Shown here one piece after another: positions 45,374-56,500 of a stretch of DNA of 64,000 nucleotides (the first letter of the stretch is position 1; the number at the start of each line of letters is the position of its first letter). Both the position numbers and the translations under genes were made by a program. The stretch lies in contig CM041465.1 in NCBI GenBank assembly GCA_023213395.1, positions 247,139,741 to 247,203,740 of the forward strand, in the 5' to 3' direction. Source of the stretch: Cycas panzhihuaensis. Lineage: Eukaryota; Cycadophyta. The notes beneath the pieces were generated by a model. It saw only the letters and a program-made list of their open reading frames with translations, had not been told where the DNA came from and did no database searches.

Positions 45374-45688
45374 TGTCACGGGTTGTCGTTACACCAAAAG
45401 CCCCGGGGTGATTTGGGAAGAGGACTTCCTTGTGATAGTTAGCGTCACGCGCTCCAACACTCCCCCATCACAAGGAGCTTGTACCTACACGGATTGGCAT
45501 GTCCACCACGGCGTTCTTCTACGGACACAACGCTTCACGGATATCCGATGCGCCATCATGTACACAAGACCGGTTTTGAACCCTGGTCGCTCTGATACCA
45601 CTTGTCACGGGTTGCCGTTACACCAAAAGCCCCGGGGTGATTTGGGAAGAGGACTTCCTTGTGATAGTTAGCGTCACGCGCTCCAACA
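45374..45688 (-). mobile_element. TRIM-B2, complete miniature LTR retrotransposon
   Basis: Same family as TRIM-B1, opposite orientation, 315 bp. LTRs of 86 bp (45374-45459 and 45603-45688) differ at one position by eye. Inside lies the inverse primer site (CTCTGATACCA, ending at 45600) and, on the other side, the inverse purine tract CTCCCCCATCAC. The target duplication TCATC is at 45369-45373 and 45689-45693. No coding. Confidence 0.95.
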
Positions 45689-45693
45689 TCATC

Positions 45694-47100
45694 TTCATCA
45701 AACGTGTGTAATCATCATTTATTCATCAAAAAGCTATTCAAATAACCAAGTGATTTGTTCATTTGACTAGTGTTGTGCACCACTAAACCAAATATGATTT
45801 TCCAAGCGAGATTTTGTATGTCCAACATTTTAAGAAATTTCCATATCATTTTCACATCAAATATTTTCCACTTCATGAAATTTTCAACTGATTTTGAGCC
45901 TTCAAATGTCATGAATGAGCTTTAAATTGTTTCATTTTAAATGAACCATGCTTTTTCTTGCTTCATCAATAAAAAATAACATTACCATTATGTCTGGAGC
46001 ATTTGAAAACATTGGAGTATATTGAAAAATTTCTAAAAAAGGTCATCAAATGCAACTTTTATGAGGTTAAAAATATTTCAATCAAATTTACCCTTTATTT
46101 TTTCTATCTTCTGCTATCTGAAGTATGCCTTGTGACCACTCGTTTCGACTGTCTCAAAGTTCTCTTTCCAACGCAACTGACAACACCTAAATTTGATATA
46201 CCAGTGAGAAGTTATGGTAAAAAAAGTGCCAGTGTATCAGGAAAGAATACACGATCCTTAACAAATGGGCTTTCGGATTTGAAAAATCAATTAAATTTGA
46301 TTAATAAAATTTGCAATTGCAAAAATATTTCAATTTGATTTAATCAAGTTTGAGATCCACCCCCTTCGTAGATAAGCCCCTGGTCGTGTGCCTCATCTGT
46401 GTGATCTCTTGTTGATTGCCTGAGAGGCTTCACAAACTTGAAAATTTATCAAAAACAATTAAATTTTTCATTTCAAAAAATCCTGCGTGTAAAGATTCTA
46501 CGTCCTACATTCGAATTGACTACAATTTCGTCGTTTGGTGGCGCAATCAAGTCCAGATTGATCTTTCCATCAATGATTTGGTTGAGGGCATATTGATCTA
46601 CATTGTGGGGGCTTGGTTTACTATGTGTAGGCAGGCGATTAAACTGTAATACTTCCTTCGTCTGCAGGGGTTTTCTCTTCTAGTAGTTGGTTTGTGGCTT
46701 TGGGCGGATTGCGTATGGCTGTGCTTTAGTGTGGGCGATTCTGCATATAAAGTAGTTGCAGTGATTGTGAATAGTACTTTAAAGTCAATGCGTGCAACTC
46801 TATATTCTCCATGGAAGCATCCATCATGATTTTGCATTGTGAAGGGCATGCTTTATTCATGTGTGTGTCTCTATTGATAATCAAGGGCCAACTCCTTCTG
46901 TGGATTTAGGGTTTCATCAATGGTTATTACAAGATGATTTTTACTTGAGTGTGTATCTATCCATGGCGTGCGTAGCTCTGTCTATTCATTTGTGAAAATC
47001 TTTTACTTGAGGATCTTGCAATGAAGCGGAGGAGAGATATGTGTATCCCCAAATTGTTGAGCAACCCCAAGACCAGTTGCAATGTGACTATGGACCAGGG
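45694..47100. other. No gene seen
   Basis: AT-rich sequence without recognised coding. Frames of 65-111 codons (for example 46003-46338) have no family resemblance that I can name. Confidence 0.5.
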
Positions 47101-47104
47101 CTAC

Positions 47105-47308
47105 AATGGTAAGAATAATGTTTTATCTAGGCATTATTATACTACTCTAATGTTTCTTTATGAGGGTTATGTGTCATTCCCTCTTTCCTCTACCTATGAC
47201 AAGTGGCACACATGCATTTAGCCTTGTCCAAGGCTCATGTAATTCATACTGTATTTATAGAGGGATTTCCCTCATTAATGAGATGAGTATTCATAGAGAA
47301 TTTCACAT
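47105..47308 (+). repeat. Copia-9 LTR, copy A (left edge uncertain)
   Basis: The stretch before the primer site ends GAGAATTTCACA and shares phrases with the second LTR of the family (AATGTTTTATC, TATGACAAGTG, GAATTTCA). The left edge is uncertain; the LTR may start near 47105. Confidence 0.55.
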
Positions 47309-47309
47309 G

Positions 47310-47325
47310 GTATCAAAGCAAGGTT
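47310..47325 (+). other. Copia-9 primer binding site, copy A
   Basis: TGGTATCAAAGCAAGG, a near-perfect tRNA-Met primer site. Confidence 0.88.
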
Positions 47326-48007
47326 TCCTGGTTAAGACAAGTTTAGTGGGGATCTAGAGAGAAAAGTTTGATATTTCTTTTTTTAGGGTTTTTGAGAGAA
47401 TTTGAAGGAGTCTTGTTAGTGTTTAGGCTGTAAAGTAAAGTGAGCATTAATTGCTTGAAGTACAGACAAAGTATAGATTGTATGAATTGATTTTTTGAAG
47501 TGCTCAGAATTTGCTAAAATTTCACCAGCAAGGACGTTTTGAAGAGGTCGTCATCTTTCTCTAAAAGTGCGACTCGAAAATCTTATGACTTAAGGCTATT
47601 TCAACCTATTTTCTGTGGGCGCAGGTTTGGAAAGGAGATCGCAGATTTCTCTTGTTTTGCTTAGACACTTCAGGTAATACCCATCTTAAAATCTTTCTCT
47701 CTCTAAGACGAGTCTATTGATATCAATTTCAAAGGTGTTTGATAAAGATTTTGAAAGTTAAAAGCATTTTTCTCAAAAAATCCTAGTCGTCAGTCTAGGA
47801 TTTCAGCCCAGATTCTAATCAATTGAGAAAAGCTTTTTCAGAAATTTTTATAGATTTGGAATCTACATTTCGAGGGCTACATTTTGCACCCATTTTTTTG
47901 GGTGATTTGTACGTTGCAAAATTCCATACATTTCTGTACAACGTACATCGGTATAGCCAGAAAGTACAATCTTAGGGTCCTTTTTTGCTTAATTTCACAA
48001 ATTTGAA
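47326..48007 (+). other. Copia-9 leader, copy A
   Basis: Non-coding leader, homologous to 61449-61801 (shared TTTCACCAGCAAG / TTTTACTAGCAAG, GGTTTGGAAAGGAGATCG / GGTTTGAAGAGGAAATCG and GGTAATA phrases). Confidence 0.6.
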
Positions 48008-48365
48008 AATGGCCTCATTAGTACTTGCCCTCAATGAAGCAAATAAAATTACAAAAATAAATTTTAACATTTGGAAAATTAAAATAGGAGGACTTTTAGA
48101 GCAAAAAATGCATGGGAAATTGTAATCAGAGAAGAAAAGAAGCCCTCTAATATCGTTGATTTAATAAGCTCGTAAGAGAGGGACAATATAGCCATTGCCA
48201 TTCTTAAACTCTCAATTTCAGACTCTCTTTTGTTCTATGTAGATGGTGTAGGTATTTCTCGAAAAATTTGGAAGGTGGTAACTTCCCTATTCAGTCAAAG
48301 GAATGAGGCTAGATTAATTACCTTAAAGGAAGAACTATATAAACTTTGAATGAGAGAAAATTGTT
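48008..48365 (+). pseudogene. Copia-9 gag remnant
   Basis: Start MASLVLALNEANKITKINFN, then WKIKIGGLLEQKMHG, a stop and frameshift, NIAIAILKLSISDSLLFYVD and IWKVVTSLFSQRNEARLI. These are copia gag blocks. The rest of the polyprotein is gone; another LTR of the same family begins at about 48370. Confidence 0.8.
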
Positions 48366-48484
48366 AAGATGTAATGTTTTATCATTAGGTGTAATGTTTT
48401 ATTATTAGGACTTATGAAGGAAATGTATTAAAACCCTCTTTATATAAATATGACAAGTGTTCGATAGGTGTCAACCGGACATAC
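48366..48484 (+). repeat. Copia-9 LTR, copy B, left piece
   Basis: Begins TGTTAAGATG-like and contains TATGACAAGTG; cut by Copia-6. The right piece is at 61336-61430. Confidence 0.6.
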
Positions 48485-48862
48485 TGTCAGAATGAGGGAT
48501 ATAAGCTAGCCTTACAACATAAATCACATGCAAAATGAAGCAAGAAGTGATGATACGTCAACAAGACTAAACTCTTCAATTCTCATTAAAAAGAATGAAT
48601 GGTACAATTACATATTTATAACTCTACACTAAGTCTAAACATAGGAGGTGGTTCAACAAACTCTAACGCTCCCATGAAATTTGGTGTGCTCAAACCACCT
48701 CGTAAATGTTTTTAAGTATCTTGGACTTCTAGAACTTTGACCAAGTATATTCTCTCTCTCTCTACAATATTCTCATCTAGAATATTCCATGTGAGCAATT
48801 ATTCTAATGAACCTAAAATGAACTTAAATGAAATGAAATGGGAATGTACATTATTTCTAACA
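48485..48862 (-). repeat. Copia-6 3' LTR
   Basis: 378 bp, TGTCAGAATG...TTTCTAACA, followed on the right by the inverse purine tract CCCTTCCATAA. It differs from 60960-61335 at few positions. Confidence 0.95.
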
Positions 48863-49201
48863 CCCTTCCATAATGTTAAGTTCATTTTCTCTTACAAACA
48901 TTAATGTCCTCAATCTCTCAAATTTTTCACGACTCAATGCTTTGGTAAGTAAGTCTGCAATTTGATCACTTGAGCTGCAGTAGATCAATTTGACTATACC
49001 TTTCTCCACTTGTTCCCGAATGAAATGATGATGAATTTCCACGTGTTTGCTCCTTGCGTGGAAAACTGGATTCTTTGACAGTTGGATTGCACCTTGATTG
49101 TCGCAAAATAATTGAGTAGGTTCGTCTTGATCAAGTTTGAAGTGGCTAAGAAGTCCTCTAAGCCAAATGGCCTCACAAGTTGCGGTTACTACAGCTTTGT
49201 A
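48863..49201 (-). pseudogene. Copia-6 RNase H C-terminus
   Basis: Two short frames give, in order, AIWLRGLLSHFK-like, LFCDNQGAIQLSKNPVFH-like and then MEIHHHFIREQVEKGIVK with the closing QIADLLTKALSREKFE motif. They continue the frame that stops at 49202 with the RNase H phrase LSSTEV. Confidence 0.9.
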
Positions 49202-50083
49202 TTAAACTTCAGTAGATGATAAGGAAACTGTTGCTTGTAATTTACTGCTCCATGAGATCATTCCGGAATTGAGTGCAAATGAATATCCTAATGTAGATCT
49301 TCTTGTGTCAGCATCTCCTGCCCAGTCTGAGTCGGTGAATCCATGTAGTACAAATTCAGAAGATTTCTGAAATAGGAGTCCAAACTGAATAGTTCCATGA
49401 ATATATCTTAGAATGCGCTTTGCTGCTTTCCAATATGATATGGAAGGAGCATTCATATATCTTGATACAATACCAACAACATAACTCAAATCAAGTCTAG
49501 TGTTAGTAAAATATATAAGACTTCCCACTAGCTGCCTATATAGAGTTTCATCTACTATTTTATCATTGCTTTCTTTTACCAATTTGAGACCAACTTCCAT
49601 TGGAGTTAAAATTGGTTTACAACTTTTCATATGGAAGCGTTTTAACAAATTGTAAGCATACTTTGATTGAGATACAAAGATATGATCTTTCTTCTGCCAG
49701 ATTTCCATTCCTAGGTAGAAGTGCAATAGACCAAGATTAGTCATATCAAAAGGCTTTGATAGTTGCTTTTTGAGTATGTTGATCTTTTCAACACTAGATC
49801 CAGTCAAAATAAGATCATCCACATATAAAGCTACAATTAGGATATCATGATCCTTATGCAACACATACAAACTATGATCAGATTCACATCTTGTGAACCC
49901 ATGTGAGACAAAATATTCATCAATGCGTGAATACCACACCCTTGGTGCCTGTTTCAACCCATAAAAAGCTTTTTTCAACTTGCAAACAAGTTGTTCATTC
50001 TCTCCTTTTTCAAACCCTTCTGGTTGTTTCATATAGACTTCTTCATTCAAAATGCCATTCAAGAAGGCATTTTTTACATCCAT
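49202..50083 (-). pseudogene. Copia-6 reverse transcriptase and RNase H start
   Basis: A 293-codon open frame: MDVKNAFLNGILNEEVYM, KKAFYGLKQAPRVWYSRIDEYF, catalytic LIVALYVDDLILTG, NLGLLHFYLGMEIWQ, CKPILTPMEVG, LYRQLVGSLIYFTNTRLDLSYVV, then the RNase H start FTDSDWAGDADTRRSTLGY and LQATVSLSSTEV. Catalytic YVDD and the first RNase H Asp are intact. Stops close by on both sides break the polyprotein. Confidence 0.95.
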
Positions 50084-50503
50084 TTGATGAAGTTCTCAAC
50101 TGAATTGAGCTGCAAGAGAAAACAACATCTTTATAGTAGTCATCTTTGCTACAGGTGCGAAAGTCTCTTCACAATCAACTCCTAGTGTTTGAGAGTAGCC
50201 TTTTGCAACAAGTCGAGCCTTGTATCTTTCTATGGCACCATTATATTGCTAATTGACTCGATACACCCATCTGCAACCAATTACCTTTTTGCCTGGAGGT
50301 AATTTGACAATATCCCAAGTGTCATTTTTCACGATAGAGTCATATTCTTCTTCCATGGCTTTTTGCCAATGTGTTACATCCTTGGCTTCATGAAATGTTT
50401 GTAGCTCTTCAACACTTAAGAGATTTGCCATCAAAGCAAGATTAGTTTTACTTCTTGTTTGAATTCCAGATTCTTGAATGGTTTGTAAATACCATTTTGG
50501 CAA
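50084..50503 (-). pseudogene. Copia-6 RT N-terminus
   Basis: The frame 50503-50249 has GIQTRSKTNLALMANLLSVEEL, HWQKAMEEEYDSIVKNDTWD and GKKVIGCRWVYRVN, the standard copia RT start. A stop near 50248 and frameshift near 50095 separate it from the main RT; between them [15 protein letters not shown] residues are legible. Confidence 0.92.
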
Positions 50504-50986
50504 TTTCTTTGAAGAACTAGGAAAAGATGTAGAAGCAGGAATAGAAGAGGTGGAAGCTTCACTCTGATCACTTTCTATACTATCCTCACTATCACATATT
50601 TCTTTTCCTTTATGTTTTGTTTTTCTTCTATAGGTACAATGAGCTGATCATCTTCTTCTGTTTCTTGAAACAATACATCTCTACTTATGACAATATTTCT
50701 TGCCAGTGAGACTCCAAAGCCTATATGCTTTTGATGTCGAGCTGTAACCTACAAGAATACATTTTGTACTCTTGTCATCAAGTTTATGCCTTTTTTCTTT
50801 AGGCACATGTGCATAAGCAATATATCCAAATATTTTAAGATGTGCAGCAGAAGGTTTTACATTAGTCCAAGCTTCTTCTAGAGTTATGTTTCTAACTACC
50901 TTTGTAGGACTAATATTTAACAAGTACACAACTGTATTAACAACTTCTCCCCAAAGTCCTTTAGGAACACTTCTTGCCTTCATCAT
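50504..50986 (-). pseudogene. Copia-6 integrase C-terminus and linker
   Basis: The frame 50986-50681: RSVPKGLWGEVVNTVVYLLN, NITLEEAWTNVKPS, FGYIAYAHVPKEKRHKLDDKS, CILVGYSSTSKAYRLW. This is the copia integrase tail. A Ser/Glu-rich linker follows to about 50504. A stop (50987-50989) sits between this and the core frame. Confidence 0.94.
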
Positions 50987-50989
50987 ACA

Positions 50990-51771
50990 TCATGCCATTT
51001 CAAGAATGGTACGATTCTTTCGCTCTACAACACCATTCTGTTGTGGAGTATATGCCGTTGTAAGTTGATGTTGTATTCCATGATTTTTGCAGAAATTGAT
51101 GAATTCAGTGGATAGATATTCGCTTCCACTGTCACTTCTCAATATTTTTATCTTTCTATTGGAATGATTTTCAGCTTCAGCTTTGAGTTCTCTAAACTTT
51201 GCAAAAGCATCAGATTTGTTTTTAATGAGGTAAACCCAACACTTTCTTGTAAAATCATCAATAAAAGTGATAAAATATTGTGCTCCTCCATATGATTGTG
51301 GTGAAATTGGCCCACATAAGTCAGAATGTACCAATTCTAACTTCTCCTTTGCTTGCCATCTTGATTTCTGGAATGGTTCCTTGTGCTGCTTTCCAAGTGC
51401 ACAAACTTCACATACTTTGTTAGTTTTCTTGATTGAAGGTAAATCATTTACCATATTCAATCTATGCATAAGCTGAAGACTGGTATAATTCAAATAACCA
51501 AATTGGTCATGCCATAAAGTGTTATCTGAATTTTTAGCCATAAGACTAAGCTCATAAGTGCCAGAGAATTTATAAACTCCATTCTCATGCACACCTTGAG
51601 CTATTACATCATTGTCTTTTTTCATCAAACACTTTGACTTATCAAATTCTACCTTGATATTTTGTTTAGCTATGAAACTAACAGATAATAGATTATGCTT
51701 GAATGAGGGTACAAATAGCACATTTGAAACCTTAAAGGTTCCATAATTTGGTTGACGAATGCAGATGGTGC
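50990..51771 (-). pseudogene. Copia-6 protease end, GAG-pre-integrase and integrase core
   Basis: An open frame of about 260 codons whose first five codons come from the Copia-7 end. TFKVSNVLFVPSFKHNLLSV ends the protease; NTLWHDQFGYLNYTSLQLM and CEVCALGKQHKEPF form the zinc-binding region; FITFIDDFTRKCWVYLIKNK, KILRSDSGSEYLSTEF and TAYTPQQNGVVERKNRTILEMA carry the D, D and E of the catalytic core. Frame and catalytic residues are intact up to a stop at 50989. Confidence 0.95.
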
Positions 51772-52347
51772 TGTTGACAATGGGCATTAGGCCACATTGA
51801 TCCCAAGATCATAAATATAATCACAATACAATAAATGCATGAAAGCATGAGAGCATAAAAGCATAAACTGAAATATAGGAGCAAGAGAAAATGATACCCA
51901 ATATGTGGAGTTGGAATTGGTCCAACCTCCCAAGAAGAAAACAGCTTGATTGGCAAACTGATAGCATAACAATACAACTCCAGCTCTCCATATGAGACAA
52001 TGAGAAGAGGTCTCATTATATAGAGTGAAATGAGAGACCTAAGGCCTTGGATGTTTGACAAGTGTCAAACATCCAAGATACATCACATGGATCATGAGCA
52101 AAAGTGCTTGGATCCTCACCTAAGGCCTTGGATGTTTGACAAGTGTCAAACATCCAAGATACATCACTTGGATTATTCAAACAAGTGCATGAGGGTCCAT
52201 TGACCTTTTGTGACAACGTTGAGTCACTAGAAAGAATGTGGGTGCACTTTATCACTTAAGTGATAAGTCACCCCTAAAGTATAAAGTGCATATATTACAT
52301 GAAAAATAAATGTACATTCACTTAACATTTAAACATAAGGTTTAACA
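51772..52347 (-). repeat. Copia-7 3' LTR
   Basis: 576 bp, TGTTGACAATGGG...AAGGTTTAACA. It contains two copies, 81 bp apart, of a 32-bp hairpin (52046-52077 and 52127-52158). Confidence 0.97.
52046..52158. repeat. Duplicated LTR hairpin of the Copia-7 family
   Basis: CTTGGATGTTTGACA, AG, TGTCAAACATCCAAG: a perfect 15-bp inverse repeat with a 2-nt centre, present twice per LTR. The same pairs occur at 58631-58662 / 58712-58743 and 62076-62107 / 62157-62188. Confidence 0.97.
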
Positions 52348-53210
52348 CCCCCCTTCGCTTACAATGTTAAGTCGGACACCAAGACCATCTCTAAATTTTA
52401 CAAATTTGTCTCTACCAAGTGGCTTGGTAAAGATATCTGCCGTCTGTTGCTCTGTTGGTCGATATTGAAGTGTGATCTCACCACCGTACATGCTCCCCGA
52501 TGAAATGGTGGTGAACTTCAATATGCTTGGTCCGTGCATGGAAAAGCGATTCTTGGTTAGCTTGAGGACACTCGATTGTCACAATGAAGGTCGGTGCTTC
52601 AAGCCCAAGCTCACCAAGAATCCGTCGGCCGATAGCCTCACAAGTCGCTGACCGCAGACTTTGTATTCGCTTGGAGGACAAGGTAACATTTGGTTGCTTC
52701 TTGCAACTCCATGAAACATTCTTGATCCAAGGGTAAACGATGGCAGGGTAGATCTCCCTGCTATCCCGGCATCGCCTAATCGTAATCGAGAACCCTCCAA
52801 AGTGAAGTTCTCCTTATGTACATACTCAAGTCAAGGCAATGTTCCTTTGATATACTTGAGTATGCGTCTTCTTTGCATTCCGGTGTATCCGATTGGGTTG
52901 AGACATGTAACGAGAGCAAATCCCAACAAATGAAATATCCGTAGAGTGTTGGTGAGATAAATGAGACGCCGAATCAACTGCGGGTAAAGTGTGGGATCTG
53001 CTGGTGTAGCTTCCTCATTGAGAGAAAGCTTGGTGCCGTTCTCCATTGGTGTAGGCGGCCTTGCGATCGTGCATCCCGAATCTCTGCAAGATGTCCCAAG
53101 AATATTTTGCTTGGGAAATGAAGATATAGCTTTGCCGCCATACCTCAAAGCCTAGAAAGTAATGGAGAAGTCCAAGATCGGTCATCTCAAAACTTCTCTT
53201 CAAATCATTT
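52348..53210 (-). pseudogene. Copia-7 RT end and RNase H
   Basis: Frames in pieces: 53203-53015 (RSFEMTDLGLLHYFLGFEVW), 53148-52831 (TKLSLNEEATPADPTLYPQL and LIRRLIYLTNT), 52800-52478 (RNase H middle) and 52539-52342 with LQYRPTEQQTADIFTKPLGRDKF, the closing motif. At least five frame changes in 860 bases. Confidence 0.9.
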
Positions 53211-53960
53211 TGGAGAACATTGATGAGCTTAGTGTCATCACCGTGATCACTAAGTCATCAACATACAAGACAATATAAGTGACATGGTGATGGTCATGTT
53301 TGATGTACGAGTTTGGATCAGATGTGGATCGATGAAACCCATGTCTCAAAAAGTATTCATCGATTTTTGCATACCATGCCCTAGGAGCTTGCTTCAAGCC
53401 ATACAAAGCCTTCTTGAGGCGACATACCAAATGCTCCTTGCCTTGTTCCTTGTAACTGTGAGGTTGCTCCAAGTATACCTCCTCTTGAAGATCGCCATTG
53501 AGGAAGGCGCTCTTCACGTCCATCGATATCTGACCCATTTGCATTGTGCGGTAGGGCCAAGAGAAGTCGATGGTGTTCATATTTGCTACGGTGCAAAGGT
53601 CTCCTCGTAATCAATTCCTTCTTGTTGTTTAAATCCCTTTGCTACAAGTCTTGCTTTCTCGACGCTTGAGTGTCCCATCGAATGGACTTTGGTCTTGTAG
53701 ACCCATTTACAAGATTACTGTTTGTGTGGAGGCAATTCGACTAAGTCCCAAGTACCATTCTTATGAATGGATTGAATCTCCTCATCCATGGACTTTCCAA
53801 TTATCACTTTGTGAAGCCTCCGCAAGGTAGTAGGCTCATCAATAGAAAGCACTTGACCATAAGTGCAAAGTTTGTTTCTTCCGATACTTTGATGGACGTT
53901 TCCTTCAATGATATGACCATCCTGCATCGCTTGAGTGTACCATTTAGGTAACCACGAAAT
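53200..53960 (-). pseudogene. Copia-7 reverse transcriptase
   Basis: The frame 53580-53200 has ISMDVKSAFLNGDLQEEVYL, ALYGLKQAPRAWYAKIDEYF and TYIVLYVDDLVITV, catalytic YVDD present but the following Gly changed to Val. The start is in 53927-53715 (MDEEIQSIHKNGTWDLVELP). The conserved ARLVAKGF region between them lies in a third frame near 53640. Confidence 0.92.
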
Positions 53961-54188
53961 GATGTGGCTTGAACCTCAATATCTTCCGGTCTAAGTGTAG
54001 GAGTATCGGAAGATGAAGTGGAAGGTTCAAGTGGAGCAAATGAAGATGAAGTAGATGGTGCAGAAGGTGCGAGATGAAGAACATGGTGTGTAAGATTGAG
54101 GGAAGGAAGTCCTCAACAATCTTTTCCCTTTGTCAATGGGGGTTGGATTGGTGCCATATCCAACTCTTTTGATCATACTCAACAAAGA

Positions 54189-54880
54189 TTACATCTCTTG
54201 AGAGATGGATTTTCCTCCCAATGGATCATACAACTTGTAGGCTTTGCTATGGATTGAATATCCTACAAAGATGCATTTAAGACTATGTTTGTCCAACTTA
54301 GTTCTTTGTTGATCCGGTATGTGCATATATCTGACACCGAATGTCCTTAAGTGGGCGATAGTTGGCTTCTTTCGCACCATGCCTCCTCGGGTGTGATATT
54401 GGCGATTCTGCGGTGTAGGACTTGATTGGCCACATAGGTCTTTGTTTGAAATGCTTGACCCAAGAAGCTCTTGGAAGCCCTTTTGCATGCATCATTGTTC
54501 GCTTTATTAGCCAATGTTCTATTCATCCTTTCGGAGACTCCATTTCTTTGAGGAGTATGAGGAGTCTGTGAGTTGTCTCCGAATTCCATTATCCTTGCAA
54601 AATTGGTTGAATTCATTTGAAGTGAATTCACCTCCATTATCGACCTTAATGTGCCAATTAAGTAGCGATTCATTTTCTATACGCCTTGAACTCTTTGAAC
54701 TTGGAAGGCTTGATTTATGCTTTAGGAAGTAGACCCGGACTTTGTGAGAGAAGTCATCAATAAAGGATATGTAGTACAAAGCTCCTCCAAAGGAGTGGAT
54801 GGACATGGGTCCACACAAGTCTAGTGAACTAATTGCAAAGGATAAGATGCACGCCATGCTTTGCCTTTAGGAAAAAGCGG
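54189..54880 (-). pseudogene. Copia-7 integrase
   Basis: Three overlapping frames: 54857-54519 (LDLCGPMSIHSFGGALYYISFIDDFSHK and IKVDNGGEFTSNEFNQF), 54673-54347 (TPHTPQRNGVSERMNRTLA with the catalytic Glu) and 54488-54189 (EEAW/MVRKKP region, CIFVGYSIHSKAYKLYDP tail). Confidence 0.92.
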
Positions 54881-55520
54881 TAGATGTTGTGTCCCCATTA
54901 TGCAAGCTTATAAAGACATTTTGAGCCATACATCTTTGGAAGCCCATACACCATGCTTTTGTCTCATCATCGCTTCGGATTGTCTAGGCTTAAATGTCCT
55001 GACGTTGATGCCATAACCGAATTTTTGACAAAGATGTGAAACCAGTAAGCGTAATCAAGAGTAATATTATTGGCATCCAACTTGTAAAGGCCTTGATCCT
55101 CATAGGCTATAGCTACAATCGATCATCTTTGTCACGAATGATACATTTCCCATTTTGAATAGTACGCTCATATGTTGCTTGTTCATCGGCTATGAGAGAG
55201 CGATTCTTCTCTATAGAAGAAATGAAATAGGCATCACTATTGGGAAATGATAAGGAAGGATTTTAGGAGAGTGAAAAGGAGCTATGGTGCCTATTCCCGA
55301 AACCTCGCTTGATTCACCATTTCCAAAGGTTACTAAATGACCTTTGCCTTCCTTGATGTTGCTTAGGAGTTCTTCACTCCGTCATGTGTCGAGTAGCTCT
55401 GAATCGATAATCCAAGTGTTGTCAACCTTGGATGATTGGAATGCACAAAATAGTTTGTCGTCATTGGCAACCGATTATAATGGCGTTGGTAGCCATTTCT
55501 TTGACCCCTCCTTGTGGACC
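54881..55520 (-). pseudogene. Copia-7 protease and GAG-pre-integrase remnant
   Basis: Minus-strand pieces with NTWIIDSELLDT near 55395-55430 (the copia protease site, D-S-G/S-A changed to D-S-E) and, below it, FGNGESSEVSGIG. The GAG-pre-integrase region towards 54900 is present only as scattered words (ASTSGHLSLDNPKR-like, broken). Confidence 0.65.
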
Positions 55521-56500
55521 TCCTCGATAGGCACCTCGATTTGGTCGAGGGAAGCTATTCCGATCATTCTTTGGAATCTCTGTTGGAACTGTTGTCGTGC
55601 TTCTTCCTTTGGCCTTGTGGGCTGCTTTGTCTTTGACCACACATGGTGATCTTTGTCTTTGGCCTTGTGGTGACGTCTTTGCCATGCAAGATTTGCTTGC
55701 TTCTTTACACTTTCGGTGCAATGTGGCCGAATGCCACAATATTGTAAACAACATCTCGCACTGTCATGGTCTTGGAAGATCCAATGTTCATATTTCTAAA
55801 CCGCTTTGTGAATGCGGTGTTGGATTTTTGAATTGTCTTTGCCTTTCTTTGTGAAAGCACCGATGTAGATGGTTCTTCAAGATCCTTAGCATAAATTTGT
55901 TCTTCTTGAAGCAATAAGCTTTCAAGTTGATTGACCTATCATCCCCTAAGTGAACCATCTCGTGTAGTTGATGATATGAAGCCATTGTAGTCCTTTGGTA
56001 GTGCTTTTGTGATGGAGGCTACAATTTCATCTCTTGTATTTGGACTACCCAAAGTAGTTAATTCATTACAAACCTCCTTAATAGAGGACATGAATGCCGT
56101 CATTGGCTTTACAAATTTAATGGAGTACAATTTAGCTTTTATCATCAAAATGCGAGCTTCATCTCGCCTTTCATACAAAGAGGACAAGGTGTCCCATGCT
56201 TCTTTAGAAGATAGTGCGAAGAAATATTTTGATCTACATGTATGTCCACAACCATTCGAATGAATGCCAAAGCAATTTCGTCTTTGGCCTCCCATGCAAA
56301 GAACACTTTGAACATCCACAGTGCGGTTTGATTATTATTAATCACAAGTGTAGGATTGGGGATTCTTCCGTAAACATATCCCGAACTCATTCATTATCAA
56401 GAGATTTTTGTGATTCTTTTCCATTCTTGATAGTTAGCTTGTCCTATTAGCCTTATGGTACAAGCATTAAGCATTTGTATGTGACCATCTTTCCACTTGA
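55521..56500 (-). pseudogene. Copia-7 gag
   Basis: Frames 56390-56145 (start region, W-x-F), 56319-55939 (SSKEAWDTLSSLYERRDEARIL, KLYSIKFVKPMTAFMSSIKEVCNELTTLG, IVASITKALPKDYNGF) and 55914-55705, ending in a knuckle remnant (FGHIAPKCxxxxxxC) near 55710. UBN2-type gag; several frameshifts. Confidence 0.85.

Noticed and set aside
51732-52255. Minus-strand frames of 61-109 codons, repeated at 58373-58843 and 61726-62288
   Set aside because: They are LTR sequence of the Copia-7 family; the repeated Asn-Pro-Ser/Cys-Gln-Thr words come from the duplicated hairpin.
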